From Hymenobacter perfusus (GTDB lineage: Bacteria > Bacteroidota > Bacteroidia > Cytophagales > Hymenobacteraceae): 64,000 nucleotides of DNA. The notes beneath the pieces were generated by a model, which had not been told where the DNA came from, ran no database searches, and saw only the letters and a program-made list of their open reading frames with translations. The translations under genes were made by a program, and so were the position numbers. Positions 16,901 to 26,905 of the stretch are shown here, one piece after another. The stretch lies in NCBI RefSeq assembly GCF_003944765.1, contig NZ_RWIU01000002.1, forward strand, positions 434,001 to 498,000, in the 5' to 3' direction. How positions within the stretch are numbered: position 1 is the stretch's first letter; each line of letters begins with the position of its first letter.

Positions 16901-18082
16901 TTACAGCTTCTCAATAACGATGCTGCTCGCGCCGCCCCCGCCATTGCAGATGCCGGTCACGCCGATTTTGCCGCCTTCATTCTGCAGCACGTTCAGCAGC
17001 GTGGTCACGATGCGGGCTCCGGAAGCACCCAGCGGGTGGCCCAGGCTTACGGCTCCGCCGTACATGTTCACGTTGGTGCCTTCCAGGTTCAGTAGCTTGT
17101 TGTTGGCCAGCGAAACCACCGAGAAAGCCTCGTTGATTTCGTAGAAATCCACTTCCGAAGCATCTACACCGGCATGCTTCAGCGCCTTCGGAATAGCCAA
17201 AGCAGGCGTGGTGGTGAACCACTCGGGGGCCTGCTCGGCGTCGGCGAAGCCCCGGATGCGGGCCAGCGGCTTCACGCCCAGCTCCTCGGCCTTCTCGCGG
17301 CTCATGAGCAGCACGGCGGCGGCGCCGTCGTTGAGGGTGGACGCGTTGGCGGCCGTCACGGTGCCTTCCTTGCCAAAAGCGGGCTTGAGGCCGGCAAACT
17401 TGGCAAAATCAGCCTTGGTGTACTCCTCGTCGTCGCTGATAACGGTTTCCTTGCCGCGCACCGAAATGGTCACGGGCACAATTTCGTCCTTCTTCTTACC
17501 GGCCTGGGCGGCGGCGGCACTCCGCTCGTAGCTCTGCTGGGCAAAGGCATCCTGCTCCTCGCGGGTGATGCCGTAGTGCGTGGCGGTGCGGTCGGCGGCT
17601 ACGCCCATGGCGAAGTCGTGGTACGGGTCCCAGAGGCCGTCCTTCATCAGACCGTCAATCATCTGGCCGTGGCCGTACTTGGCCCCGAACCGGGCTTTAT
17701 CCAGGTAATATGGCACATTCGACATGCTTTCCATGCCGCCGGCCAGTACCACATCGGCCTGACCCAGCATAATGGCCTGGGCGGCAAACATGATGGCTTT
17801 CGAGCCCGAAGCGCACACTTTGTTGACGGTGGTGCATTCCACGGTATCAGGCAGGCCGGCTTTCTTAGCCGCCTGCCGGGCCGGAGCCTGACCCAGGTTG
17901 GCCGAAATAACGTTGCCCATAATCACCTGCTCTACTTCTTTGGCCTCAACGCCGGCTTTTTCCAGAGCTCCTTTCAGGGCAATGGCACCCAGCTCAACAG
18001 CCGACAGCGACGACAGGCTACCGCCAAACGACCCAATAGGGGTGCGCACGGCGGCTACAATAACTACTTCTTTGATTTGCAT
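16901..18082 (-). CDS. Acetyl-CoA C-acetyltransferase (thiolase)
   Basis: The 393-residue protein is a biosynthetic-type thiolase that interconverts two acetyl-CoA with acetoacetyl-CoA. Key features are the nucleophile Cys90 in VNKVCASGSKA, NEAFSVVSLANNK, the active-site His in GGAVSLGHPLGASGARI (about residue 349), and the second Cys in GICNGGGGAS near the C-terminus. The length and motifs fit AtoB/PhaA-type enzymes. It is not in an obvious operon: the flanking genes (YwqK-like; TPR/VWA) are unrelated. It could serve mevalonate, fatty-acid or polyhydroxyalkanoate metabolism; the sequence alone does not decide. Confidence 0.95.
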   Translation of the reverse strand: MQIKEVVIVAAVRTPIGSFGGSLSSLSAVELGAIALKGALEKAGVEAKEVEQVIMGNVISANLGQAPARQAAKKAGLPDTVECTTVNKVCASGSKAIMFAAQAIMLGQADVVLAGGMESMSNVPYYLDKARFGAKYGHGQMIDGLMKDGLWDPYHDFAMGVAADRTATHYGITREEQDAFAQQSYERSAAAAQAGKKKDEIVPVTISVRGKETVISDDEEYTKADFAKFAGLKPAFGKEGTVTAANASTLNDGAAAVLLMSREKAEELGVKPLARIRGFADAEQAPEWFTTTPALAIPKALKHAGVDASEVDFYEINEAFSVVSLANNKLLNLEGTNVNMYGGAVSLGHPLGASGARIVTTLLNVLQNEGGKIGVTGICNGGGGASSIVIEKL

Positions 18083-18192
18083 GATGCGGTGGGGTGGGAA
18101 TGGTTGATCAAGGGCTTAAAGGTAGCAAGGTTTGGCGACGAGGCGGATGGCAACGGTTGGCAGAAGATGTACGGGACGAGTGCAACCCCGCA

Positions 18193-18259
18193 CGTCATTC
18201 CGCGCGGGCTCTCGTTGAAATCCGGTTGCAATGTCAGCCCGCGTCATTCCGCGCGTGCT
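18193..18259. repeat. Short direct repeat in the gap upstream of the thiolase gene
   Basis: CGTCATTCCGCGCGGGCT (18193-18210) recurs as CGTCATTCCGCGCGTGCT (18242-18259), 49 bp apart. It is a likely remnant of another dispersed intergenic repeat. The rest of 18083-18304 shows no gene. Confidence 0.6.
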
Positions 18260-18304
18260 TGGAATAGCACTCGGATTCTTACTCGCCCTTCTCCGCTACC
18301 AGAA

Positions 18305-19279
18305 TCACCAACCCGGCTTTCCCTTTACTTGCGGCTTGGTGGCTTTGCGCGGCAGCTGCTGCAAGTATTGCTGCTCGGCCGTGTGCAGGGCTTCCAGCAG
18401 CTGGCGGGCCTGGCCGCTGCTCAGATTCATTTGCTGGAGCCGGGCACGCTGGGTTTGTAGGTTGATTTCCGCCGCCGAAGCTGCCTCCGAACCGCCGCGC
18501 CGGCTGCTACCACCCGGTGCTTCCGGCCCGGTTTCTTCGTCGCTGATACCCCGTACGTTGCCGGGCTGGCTGCCACGGGCTACAGTGCGCTGCTCTCCGG
18601 AGCCGGGCTGGAAGCCGGAGTTGGCCGCGCTGCCGGGCTGCGCAGAAGGCCGTTTGGGGTCACGCAAGCCATTGGCATCGGGCCGGGGCTGCGGGGCGTT
18701 ACGCGGGTCGCGGGGAAGTGCAGGGTCAGTGAGCTGCCCCCGTTGATCTGTGCCGGCCCTGGGCTGAGTCTGAGCAGTAGGTTCCGGCTGCCTGGCTTCC
18801 GGGTTGCCATCGGTACCAGGCGGCGGCAGCTGAGGCGGGGTAGTTTGGCGGGCCAGATAGTCGCGTAACCGCTCGTAGTTGAACCGGGCTTCCGCGTTGG
18901 CAGCGTTAGCCAGCAGGGACTGGCGCAACAGGCTTATTGCCTGCGCGTAGTCGCCTTTAGCAGCGGCCAGCGCACCCAGCTGCTGCAACGCAACGCTGCG
19001 CATAATCAGGTTTTTGCTGATAGTCAGGTGATTGTAATATTCCCGCGCCTCGCCCGGCCGTCCGGCGCGGGCGGTGGCATGCGCCAGATTCAGCCATACT
19101 GCTTCATCCCGGGATTCCAGCGTTACGGCGGCTTCCTTATAGGCTACGGCGGCGGCGGCATAATCCCGGCGAACATACGCCGCCGCCCCGCGCTCCACCG
19201 CCGCATTTCGGTCATGGATGCGCGTGAGGCCTCCCCAGGCACTCAGCAGCACTATTCCACCTAACAACACACTTCTCAC
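18305..19279 (-). CDS. TPR protein of a Bat-like VWA/TPR pair
   Basis: The 324-residue protein begins with a signal-anchor segment (residues 1-20) and carries about three or four TPR units between residues 30 and 150 (AAAYVRRDYAAAAVAYKEAA; WLNLAHATARAGRPGEAREYYN; LGALAAAKGDYAQAISLLRQSL). A long Pro/Gly/Arg/Gln-rich disordered region and a charged C-terminal helix follow. It overlaps the VWA gene by four bases (ATGA), so the two are made together. Bacteroidota bat operons pair VWA membrane proteins with periplasmic TPR proteins and have been linked to aerotolerance and envelope function. This looks like BatB plus BatC, but without the MoxR ATPase and BatA/D genes in the window. Confidence 0.75.
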   Translation of the reverse strand: MRSVLLGGIVLLSAWGGLTRIHDRNAAVERGAAAYVRRDYAAAAVAYKEAAVTLESRDEAVWLNLAHATARAGRPGEAREYYNHLTISKNLIMRSVALQQLGALAAAKGDYAQAISLLRQSLLANAANAEARFNYERLRDYLARQTTPPQLPPPGTDGNPEARQPEPTAQTQPRAGTDQRGQLTDPALPRDPRNAPQPRPDANGLRDPKRPSAQPGSAANSGFQPGSGEQRTVARGSQPGNVRGISDEETGPEAPGGSSRRGGSEAASAAEINLQTQRARLQQMNLSSGQARQLLEALHTAEQQYLQQLPRKATKPQVKGKPGW

Positions 19280-20295
19280 GGCCGAATTACTTTCACGGTT
19301 ATCAGGATGTCCAGCATAATCAGAACCAATGCCACTACCAGCGGGTACCGGTAGCGGTTGTCCGCTACCGAAACCGTTCTGACCTGTTGCGTCTGGCCTT
19401 CTACGCGGTTCAATGCATTCAGCAGGAAAGGAAACTCATCGCGCTGGTCAGTCAGTTCGAAATACTGTCCGCCGGTCTGCTCAGCCAGCTGCCGGAGTGG
19501 GGCCGGTACCAGCCGGGTAATGGCCTCACGTCCTTTAGTGTCGCGGAGGTAGCCCCGGCCGCCGCTCTGCGGAATCCGGCTGCCTTCAGTGGTTCCCACC
19601 CCCACCGTAAACACGCGTGCCCCCGAGCGGGCCAGAATGCGCACAGTTGGCTCCAGATTTTCCCCGAAATCTTCCCCGTCTGTTATAAGGACCACCGCCG
19701 TAGCCCGGGGCGGCGTGACGCTAGTGGCGGAATCCGGCGGTATGGCTGCTAGTCGGGTCAGTAGCAACTCCAGTGGAGGCACCAAGTTGGTACTGCCCGG
19801 CGGTACCAGGGTTGTTTGCAGCGTACTGATGAAGAGTTGCAGAGCTGCCTGGTCATAAGTGAGAGGGCATTGCACGTAGGCTTCGCCCGAAAATACGATG
19901 AGCCCCAGCCGGTCGGCGGGGAAGCGGCTGGTAAGCATAGCGAGTTCGGCTTTTACCTTTTGCAGGCGGGAGGGCACTACATCGGGCGCATCCATAGAGC
20001 GGGACAGGTCCACCAGCAGCCACACGTCTTTACCGGAGGTTCGTACCGGATTCTGGGTGACACCGTAGGCCGGCCCCAGCAAGGCCACCGCCAGCAGCCC
20101 GAAATATAGGAGCCGTAGCCCCAGCTTCCAGCCCAGCCGCCAGCCCCGCTGCCCCAGTGGCGCCGCCAGCCGGCGCGTCCGCAACAGGTAGCCGAGGTAC
20201 AACAGAAAAAAAAATATGGCCGCCAGCACTTCGGACCAACCCGGCCAATATGCCCAGCTCAGCACGACGGTAACCCCTTCATGTTCAAAATGCAA
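19276..20295 (-). CDS. VWA-domain membrane protein (BatB-like)
   Basis: The 339-residue protein has membrane helices near residues 18-38 and 55-75, a von Willebrand A domain with MIDAS motif DLSRS (VWLLVDLSRSMDAPD, about 94-108), further metal-site residues around TNL and ITDGEDFG, and a C-terminal membrane helix (about 318-335). This is the BatB plan: N-terminal helices, a periplasmic VWA and a C-terminal anchor. It is the first gene of the pair with the TPR protein. Upstream (20296-20397) I see no clear promoter for it. Confidence 0.82.
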   Translation of the reverse strand: MHFEHEGVTVVLSWAYWPGWSEVLAAIFFFLLYLGYLLRTRRLAAPLGQRGWRLGWKLGLRLLYFGLLAVALLGPAYGVTQNPVRTSGKDVWLLVDLSRSMDAPDVVPSRLQKVKAELAMLTSRFPADRLGLIVFSGEAYVQCPLTYDQAALQLFISTLQTTLVPPGSTNLVPPLELLLTRLAAIPPDSATSVTPPRATAVVLITDGEDFGENLEPTVRILARSGARVFTVGVGTTEGSRIPQSGGRGYLRDTKGREAITRLVPAPLRQLAEQTGGQYFELTDQRDEFPFLLNALNRVEGQTQQVRTVSVADNRYRYPLVVALVLIMLDILITVKVIRP

Positions 20296-20397
20296 CCAGT
20301 GTAAAAGGTAGGTAAAAGCGGCGGCGGTGGTTCTGGGGCAATGCCCCGAAAAGGCCGTTTAGAGTGGCAAGATGGAAGATATTTTTTTCGAAAAGGG

Positions 20398-20426
20398 TTT
20401 GTATGTCCATTCTGCTCGTATATTTG
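20398..20426 (+). promoter_or_regulatory. Consensus Bacteroidota promoter of the tRNA cluster
   Basis: TTTG at 20398-20401 is followed after exactly 17 bp by TATATTTG at 20419-20426, a full match to TTTG-N17-23-TAnnTTTG. It lies 31 bp before the tRNA-Ser gene. Confidence 0.8.
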
Positions 20427-20457
20427 CACACCTTTCAACCGGAAAGGAGTTCAACAC

Positions 20458-20545
20458 GGAGAGGTGGGTGAGTGGCTGAAACCAGTAGTTTGCTAAACTG
20501 CCGTAGCTCTAAAGGTTACCGGGGGTTCGAATCCCCCCCTCTCCG
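20458..20545 (+). tRNA. tRNA-Ser (anticodon GCT)
   Basis: An 88-nt class II tRNA has acceptor GGAGAGG/CCTCTCC, anticodon stem GTAGT/ACTGC with loop TTGCTAA (anticodon GCT), a long variable arm and T-arm GGGGGTTCGAATCCCCC. The CCA end is not encoded. Confidence 0.95.
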
Positions 20546-20571
20546 CATGTTTTTTAAGATTGAAAATTGAG

Positions 20572-20641
20572 AATTAAAAATCAAACAGGGTGTCACAGAA
20601 GTGTTGACTGCCGGCTGGTTTTTAATTCTTGATTTTTAATT
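20572..20641. repeat. AT-rich inverted repeat between tRNA-Ser and tRNA-Pro
   Basis: The perfect 13-bp arms AATTAAAAATCAA (20572-20584) and TTGATTTTTAATT (20629-20641) are separated by 44 bp. This AT-rich word type is unlike the surrounding GC-rich DNA. It may be another dispersed repeat or an RNA processing hairpin within the tRNA transcript. Confidence 0.6.
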
Positions 20642-20648
20642 GCCCATT

Positions 20649-20722
20649 CGGGGTGTAGCGTAGCCCGGTATCGCGCCTGCTTTGGGAGCAGGAGGCCGCA
20701 GGTTCGAATCCTGCCACCCCGA
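20649..20722 (+). tRNA. tRNA-Pro (anticodon TGG)
   Basis: A 74-nt cloverleaf has acceptor CGGGGTG/CACCCCG, discriminator A, anticodon stem CCTGC/GCAGG with loop TTTGGGA (anticodon TGG) and T-arm GCAGGTTCGAATCCTGC. Confidence 0.96.
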
Positions 20723-20729
20723 CGTTTAG

Positions 20730-20772
20730 ACAAAAGCCGTTTACCCACCTCGGGTGGACGGCTTTTGTTTTA
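20730..20772 (+). terminator. Terminator or processing hairpin between tRNA-Pro and tRNA-Arg
   Basis: The stem ACAAAAGCCGT / ACGGCTTTTGT encloses a smaller CCACC/GGGTGG hairpin and is followed by TTTTAG. It begins eight bases after tRNA-Pro and ends just before tRNA-Arg, so read-through or a separate tRNA-Arg promoter is needed. Confidence 0.75.
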
Positions 20773-20775
20773 GTT

Positions 20776-20849
20776 GACCCCGTAGCTCAGCTGGATAGAG
20801 CAGCTGCCTTCTAAGCAGCCGGTCATGTGTTCGAATCACATCGGGGCCA
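20776..20849 (+). tRNA. tRNA-Arg (anticodon TCT), acceptor mismatch
   Basis: A 74-nt cloverleaf has D-arm GCTC/GAGC, anticodon stem GCTGC/GCAGC with loop CTTCTAA (anticodon TCT) and T-arm ATGTGTTCGAATCACAT. The acceptor GACCCCG pairs with CGGGGCC except for an A-C mismatch at the second base pair, which is unusual for this conserved stem. Confidence 0.92.
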
Positions 20850-20860
20850 CACTGATATTC

Positions 20861-20895
20861 AGTCACTTAGCTTAATTGCTAAGTGGCTGTTTTGT
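20861..20895 (+). terminator. Terminator after tRNA-Arg
   Basis: The 11-base arms AGTCACTTAGC / GCTAAGTGGCT, with one G-U pair and a 7-nt loop, are followed by GTTTTGTT. Confidence 0.8.
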
Positions 20896-20960
20896 TGCGA
20901 GTGGAAACCTTGGTTGTATTTTGGGATAGACTGCCAGGGTAGTTATGATTTTTATGTAAG

Positions 20961-20992
20961 AGCTCGGCTGCTAAAGCAGTCGGGCTTTTTTT
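20961..20992 (+). terminator. Second terminator-like hairpin
   Basis: AGCTCGGCTGCT and AGCAGTCGGGCT pair with G-U tolerance around a 2-nt loop, then a run of seven T. Together with 20861-20895 it gives a tandem stop for the tRNA cluster. Between 20850 and 21071 I see no gene. Confidence 0.65.
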
Positions 20993-21071
20993 GTAAACTA
21001 GAGAGCAACTTGACGAGTGCTAGTACAGGAGTGTAATCCCGTTCCTTCCTTTCTAACCCCCTCTTTACCCG

Positions 21072-22406
21072 ATGAAAAAAACTGTACTTCTTCTGGCCGG
21101 TGGACTGTTGCTGGCCACTGCCGCTCAGGCTCAATGGGTGCAACAGCCCTTCTCCTTTGCCCAGGATTTGCTGCCGCTTTACACCGATGCAGTAGATGCT
21201 AATACTGCCTGGGCGCTATCCAGCGGGCTGTTTACCCAGGATCCCGCTAACCAAGTCGCCCGTACGTTCAACGGGGGGCAAAACTGGACGGTACTGACAG
21301 TTTCCGGAGTGAATACCGCTACGGAAACCGTGCAGAGTCTGTCGGCAGTAAGCGCAACCACGGCGTGGGTAGTCACCTTAAACGATACCGGTGGCCGTAT
21401 TCTCAAAACGTCGGATGGCGGCTCGACCTGGGTGCGGCAAGGCACTAATGCGTTTTCAGCCGACAGTTACCCTAATACCATTTACTTCTTCAATGCCAAC
21501 GAAGGCATGGTGATGGGCGACCCGGACGGAGCTAATGGCGGCGGGCCGGAAATCTACTACACTGCCAACGGAGGCACCACCTGGACCCGGGTCCTTAATG
21601 TGCCGGTTGGTACCTCCGGGGAATACGGCACCTTTTTTCCGCCGGCAGCAGTAGGCAATTCCATCTGGTTTCCGAATGACGAAGGGGATATTTTCCATTC
21701 TACGGACAAGGGCGTAACCTGGACCGTAGCGCGGGACGTGGCTTCGGAGCCCATCGAAAACATTGCCTTCCGGGATGAGCAGAACGGCTTGGCTGTTATT
21801 GCCGATGCCAACGCTACCAACCACGAACTATACCGCACTGCGGATGGCGGTACTACTTGGCGCCGCACCACTTATACCGGCCCGTTGCGGGGCTGGGGAC
21901 TCGATAACGTGCCCGGGACCGGCAACTACCTGTCCGTAGGAATTAACCTGGGCAATGGCGACTCCGGCTCCTCGTACAGCCGCGACAATGGCCAGACCTG
22001 GACCAGCATCGAAACCACTATCAATCATCTGTTTGTGGACGCTGCCAGCCCAACGGCCGTCTGGAGTGGTGCTGTGAATGCCAGTACCGGGGCTGGAGCC
22101 GGAGTAAATAAACTCACCAGCACCGTACTGCCTACCCGCACCGCCACGATGGTGCTGGGGGCTAGTGTGACTCCCAACCCCAGCATCGACGGCTTATTCC
22201 GGGTACAATGGCTCCCGGCCACGCACGCCGGAACTGTTAAGCTTACCGTTTCGGATGCGCTGGGCCGGCAGGTACAGCATCGTACCCTGGAGGCCAGCCG
22301 CGCTACCGAAATCACGTTGGATCTGAGCCAGCAGAAAGCCGGGCTGTACCAAGTGAAACTGGAGTCGGCGGCGGGCGTGAGCCAGTTACGGGCGCAGGTG
22401 CTGTAA
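21072..22406 (+). CDS. T9SS-exported YCF48/BNR-repeat protein
   Basis: The 444-residue secreted protein has a signal peptide (about residues 1-21, LLLAGGLLLATAAQAQ). Beta-propeller-like repeats follow, each carrying a TxDGGxTWxR or TxNGGTTWTR signature (TSDGGSTWVR, TANGGTTWTR, STDKGVTWTV, TADGGTTWRR, SRDNGQTWTS), as in YCF48/sortilin-like proteins. The last 80 or so residues (VTPNPSIDGLFRV...LSQQKAGLYQVKLES) form a type A C-terminal sorting domain for the type IX secretion system. The protein is therefore exported through the Por system and anchored or released outside. A terminator follows. Confidence 0.88.
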   Translation: MKKTVLLLAGGLLLATAAQAQWVQQPFSFAQDLLPLYTDAVDANTAWALSSGLFTQDPANQVARTFNGGQNWTVLTVSGVNTATETVQSLSAVSATTAWVVTLNDTGGRILKTSDGGSTWVRQGTNAFSADSYPNTIYFFNANEGMVMGDPDGANGGGPEIYYTANGGTTWTRVLNVPVGTSGEYGTFFPPAAVGNSIWFPNDEGDIFHSTDKGVTWTVARDVASEPIENIAFRDEQNGLAVIADANATNHELYRTADGGTTWRRTTYTGPLRGWGLDNVPGTGNYLSVGINLGNGDSGSSYSRDNGQTWTSIETTINHLFVDAASPTAVWSGAVNASTGAGAGVNKLTSTVLPTRTATMVLGASVTPNPSIDGLFRVQWLPATHAGTVKLTVSDALGRQVQHRTLEASRATEITLDLSQQKAGLYQVKLESAAGVSQLRAQVL

Positions 22407-22429
22407 CCGGCTGCTTAAGCTCCTGAAAG

Positions 22430-22463
22430 GCCGTTGTTTCGGGTGCGGAGCAACGGCTTTTTT
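22430..22463 (+). terminator. Terminator after the T9SS protein gene
   Basis: The stem GCCGTTG / CAACGGC has a 14-nt loop and is followed by six T. Confidence 0.85.
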
Positions 22464-22521
22464 ATGCCGGTGCAGAAGCCCCGAATCGGCCTTGCGGCTG
22501 GCAAAAACCGGATTTTTTCGG

Positions 22522-22529
22522 TATCTTTG
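22522..22529 (+). promoter_or_regulatory. -7 box upstream of gyrB
   Basis: TATCTTTG matches the TAnnTTTG box and lies 35 bp before the ATG. No TTTG is found at the usual 17-23 bp spacing. Confidence 0.5.
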
Positions 22530-22555
22530 TCGATACCTAATTCAGGTTGAATTAA

Positions 22556-24547
<1,992 letters not shown>

Positions 24548-24600
24548 ACCGCAGATTATGCGGATTTAAGGATTGCACGGATTTTGGTGACGATTCTTCA

Positions 24601-24640
24601 AACAAAAAGCGCCGTCCTGGCCAGGACGGCGCTTTTTGTT
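24601..24640. terminator. Perfect 40-bp palindromic bidirectional terminator after gyrB
   Basis: Two complementary 20-base halves (AACAAAAAGCGCCGTCCTGG and its complement) meet without a loop. A-runs and T-runs flank the GC core, so it can stop transcription from both sides. Confidence 0.9.
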
Positions 24641-24648
24641 TGAACGAA

Positions 24649-24680
24649 GTAGAGACGCGTATTCGCGTCTCATCGTTGCT
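24649..24680. repeat. Family B repeat, single end
   Basis: AGTAGAGACGCG-TATTC-GCGTCTCATCGTT is one hairpin end of the family B element without a visible partner. It begins the repeat-rich gap 24641-24962, which holds no gene. Confidence 0.75.
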
Positions 24681-24734
24681 GATATTGAACGGTTGCCACA
24701 GAACGGCGCGGCTGCTTCAACGTGCCGGAACGCC

Positions 24735-24786
24735 CCGGTCCGGCGGCTGAAAGCCGTCGGGCCGGTTGTCGTCAGCTGATGTTGCG
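24735..24786. repeat. Family A repeat, single arm (copy 4)
   Basis: The left arm CCGGTCCGGCGGCTGAAAGC continues through the conserved GGGCCGGTTG into TCGTCAGCTGATGTTGCGCC, as in the full copies. The inverted right arm is missing. Confidence 0.8.
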
Positions 24787-24832
24787 CCGCTTCGGGGTTA
24801 TGGTAGTGAATCCACAGGCAGTGTGCATGGGA

Positions 24833-24921
24833 TGTAGAGACGTGACCCTTTGCGTCTCGTCGTCCGCGCTGTTCTACCGATTGTCGTTCAACGAGGAGAC
24901 ACGAAGGGTCGCGTCTGTACA
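24833..24921. repeat. REPIN-like inverted repeat, family B, copy 4
   Basis: An 89-bp element runs from TGTAGAGACGTGACCC to GGGTCGCGTCTGTACA. It has the same length as the 13742 copy, with several arm substitutions shared by both ends (GACCC against GGGTC). Confidence 0.82.
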
Positions 24922-24948
24922 GCGTTCAGGCAACCGCTGTACAGACGC
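24911..24948. terminator. 14-bp inverted repeat downstream of the WYL gene
   Basis: GCGTCTGTACAGCG and its exact complement flank a 10-nt spacer, 15 bp past the stop of the minus-strand WYL gene. It partly overlaps the end of the family B copy. No strong U-run follows, so a terminator role is only possible. Confidence 0.45.
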
Positions 24949-24962
24949 TGTTAACCCAATCC

Positions 24963-25868
24963 TCATGCTCCTGCCGCCGCCTGATGCGCTTGTTGCAGCC
25001 ATTCGCGCAGGCTGGTGGGGGCCAGAACTTCCACTTCGGGGCCGTAGCTGAGGAGTTCCATACGCAGGTCGTGGGTGTCGTACACGGTCAGGCTGAGGCG
25101 GATTCCCTCCTCGGTGGCCGACACCAGCTGCTGGGACGCGTGCAGCGGATAGCTCAGCGCGTAGCGGCCCTGCACCAACTCAAAACTCAGCAGAATCGGC
25201 TGCGGCGGCTCGTCGTCGGTGGGCCGCGTAATGCCGAAGCAGTTGGTAAAATAGGCGGCCGCATCGAAGTCGGCGGGCGGAGTGAACAGGCGCGGGGTGG
25301 GCGTGAGGTGCTGCACCCGATCCAGGCCGAAACAGGCGAGCCGGCCGCTGCCTTCCATCACGCCCAGCACGTACCACCGCCCCCGAAACTCGCGCAGTAG
25401 CAGCGGCCCGATGGTACGCCGCTGCGGTTCGGCTTCCCAGTGCTTCTGATAGTCCAGCTCCACCACCCACCCCGCCTGGGCCGCCCGCAGCAACGGCCGC
25501 AGATACTCCAGCCCCAGCGGCCGGCGCGGCTCCGGCTGCACGAATGCCGCGCCGGCCGCCGGCAGCCGCAGAAACTCCTGCAGCTCGAAGGCTTCCAGCA
25601 GCTGGTTCTGGCTGTTGGTGAGCGGCTCCGCGTGGTCGAGGTAGTAGCCCCGGCCGCGCCGGTTGCGGATGGTTACGCCGAAGTTCTCGGCAATGGATGG
25701 CCGGTCCCGCTCAGACGTGCGCCGCGAGTAGCCGTCCTGCAAATCGCCCACCGTGGTCTGCTCCAGCAGGTACCGTTGCAGTTCCGCAAACGGCACTAAC
25801 TGCCCGCTCGCCCGTTGTAGCCGCTGCACAAGATGAAACTGCCGCAGCAGGTGCGCGTGGATGGGCAT
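24963..25868 (-). CDS. WYL-domain transcriptional regulator
   Basis: The 301-residue protein has an N-terminal winged helix (about residues 5-75; YSRRTSERDRPSIAENFGVTIRNRRGRGYYL, the DeoR-like recognition segment and wing), a central WYL domain (about 130-205; IGPLLLREFRGRWYVLGV) and a C-terminal WCX-type extension (about 215-295). WYL regulators bind nucleotides or nucleic-acid-derived signals, and several (BrxR, CapW) control phage-defence operons. Its ATG overlaps the stop of the upstream Mrr-like nuclease by one base (TAATG), implying translational coupling. GC content is like the core genome, unlike the nuclease. Confidence 0.88.
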   Translation of the reverse strand: MPIHAHLLRQFHLVQRLQRASGQLVPFAELQRYLLEQTTVGDLQDGYSRRTSERDRPSIAENFGVTIRNRRGRGYYLDHAEPLTNSQNQLLEAFELQEFLRLPAAGAAFVQPEPRRPLGLEYLRPLLRAAQAGWVVELDYQKHWEAEPQRRTIGPLLLREFRGRWYVLGVMEGSGRLACFGLDRVQHLTPTPRLFTPPADFDAAAYFTNCFGITRPTDDEPPQPILLSFELVQGRYALSYPLHASQQLVSATEEGIRLSLTVYDTHDLRMELLSYGPEVEVLAPTSLREWLQQAHQAAAGA

Positions 25869-26905
25869 TATTTGTTAAATGTATTATCTAAACCGCTAAT
25901 GCCAGCTTCCAATAGCATTTCTACAAATTGTTTGCCGTTAATAAGCCGTACATCATTCTCTTTTGAGTAAACAACACATTCCTTAGAATATGTGTCAGCT
26001 GTTGAAATAACCCAGCACAATTTAGAGTATTCATCTACCGCACTACTACGACTTTCTTTGTAAGCAGTTATTTGTTCGGAAGCCCAGACAGAAGTTTCAC
26101 CACCATGCAGTTTCGCCTGAACATAAATAATGGTCTTAATAGCTTCAAAGGTAGCTACGACATCTGCATCTCCTTCCTTCCCTGCCTCGTTTTTAGCAGG
26201 AATAAATACATCAGAAGCTCCCACTCGTTCAAAATACCACTTGATTAGCTTCTCTAGCTTATCTGGGTTTAAATTTTGTCTAATTGTATCTAGAACGATA
26301 GGTACTGTTTGCTCTGTAATTTGCGCATGTAAATTAATAGGCCTGTTATCTGAAAATGCAGATATTGCTCTTTCAATACTTGACTTTATATCCGTAATCC
26401 ATGCATTGGTAGTTCTGATCTTCATCCTTGCTGTTAAGGCACGATCAGCAAATTTTTCACGCGAAATTCCTAATTCGATTGGCTTTACATTCCAGAAAAA
26501 ACCTAAATCAATAGCTTCTTCAGAATCAATTTTATGTAACAAAGTGTCAGGCCCTAAAACAATCGGATTTTCTTGCCAATCTTTCAAATTCTCATTGCGA
26601 ACTTGAGCAATAGGTTGAGGCTGACCTTCCAGTTCATAGACTGAGAAAGTATCCCACATAGGGACTACTACCAAATCGTCTGCTTTCATCTCATGTATGA
26701 AACGCCAGATATTGTGTCGGTTACGAGGCCGCACACCCCAATGCTCATCACACGCCTCATCTACGATGTTCCAACCATTATGTAACACATTATCTATGAA
26801 CTCTTGACTAGAAAAGTCAGAAAATCCTATAGATAACATATTGCGACTAAGTAGCGGATGAGCAATTTCCGCATGCCACGAGATACGGTGTAACCAGATG
26901 TTCAT
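25868..26905 (-). CDS. Mrr-like restriction endonuclease (candidate type IV)
   Basis: The 345-residue protein has an N-terminal region (about 1-120, with DDLVVVPMWDTFSVYEL) that may be a DNA- or modification-sensing fold, a helical linker, and a C-terminal PD-(D/E)XK domain of Mrr type (about 210-330). The nuclease core is visible as GDADVVATF, with the metal-type Asp, then IIYVQAKLH (Q-x-K motif). No methyltransferase or specificity gene is near, so a modification-dependent or defence nuclease is more likely than a classical R-M enzyme. The gene is strikingly AT-rich compared with both neighbours, a sign of horizontal transfer. The WYL gene follows in coupled fashion. Confidence 0.8.
   Translation of the reverse strand: MNIWLHRISWHAEIAHPLLSRNMLSIGFSDFSSQEFIDNVLHNGWNIVDEACDEHWGVRPRNRHNIWRFIHEMKADDLVVVPMWDTFSVYELEGQPQPIAQVRNENLKDWQENPIVLGPDTLLHKIDSEEAIDLGFFWNVKPIELGISREKFADRALTARMKIRTTNAWITDIKSSIERAISAFSDNRPINLHAQITEQTVPIVLDTIRQNLNPDKLEKLIKWYFERVGASDVFIPAKNEAGKEGDADVVATFEAIKTIIYVQAKLHGGETSVWASEQITAYKESRSSAVDEYSKLCWVISTADTYSKECVVYSKENDVRLINGKQFVEMLLEAGISGLDNTFNK

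Noticed and set aside
16901..20295. Thiolase and TPR/VWA genes as one operon
   Set aside because: They lie on the same strand, but a 222-bp gap with direct repeats separates them and their functions are unrelated.
20827..21036. Open frame of 69 codons overlapping the end of tRNA-Arg
   Set aside because: It runs through the tRNA T-arm and two terminators, has no ribosome-binding site and no recognisable sequence.
24601..24640. Perfect 40-bp palindrome considered as an attachment or recombination site
   Set aside because: A-run, GC stem and T-run directly after gyrB are the layout of a bidirectional terminator.
25868..26905. Classical type II or type I restriction-modification system
   Set aside because: No methyltransferase, specificity or translocase gene is found within several kilobases on either side.
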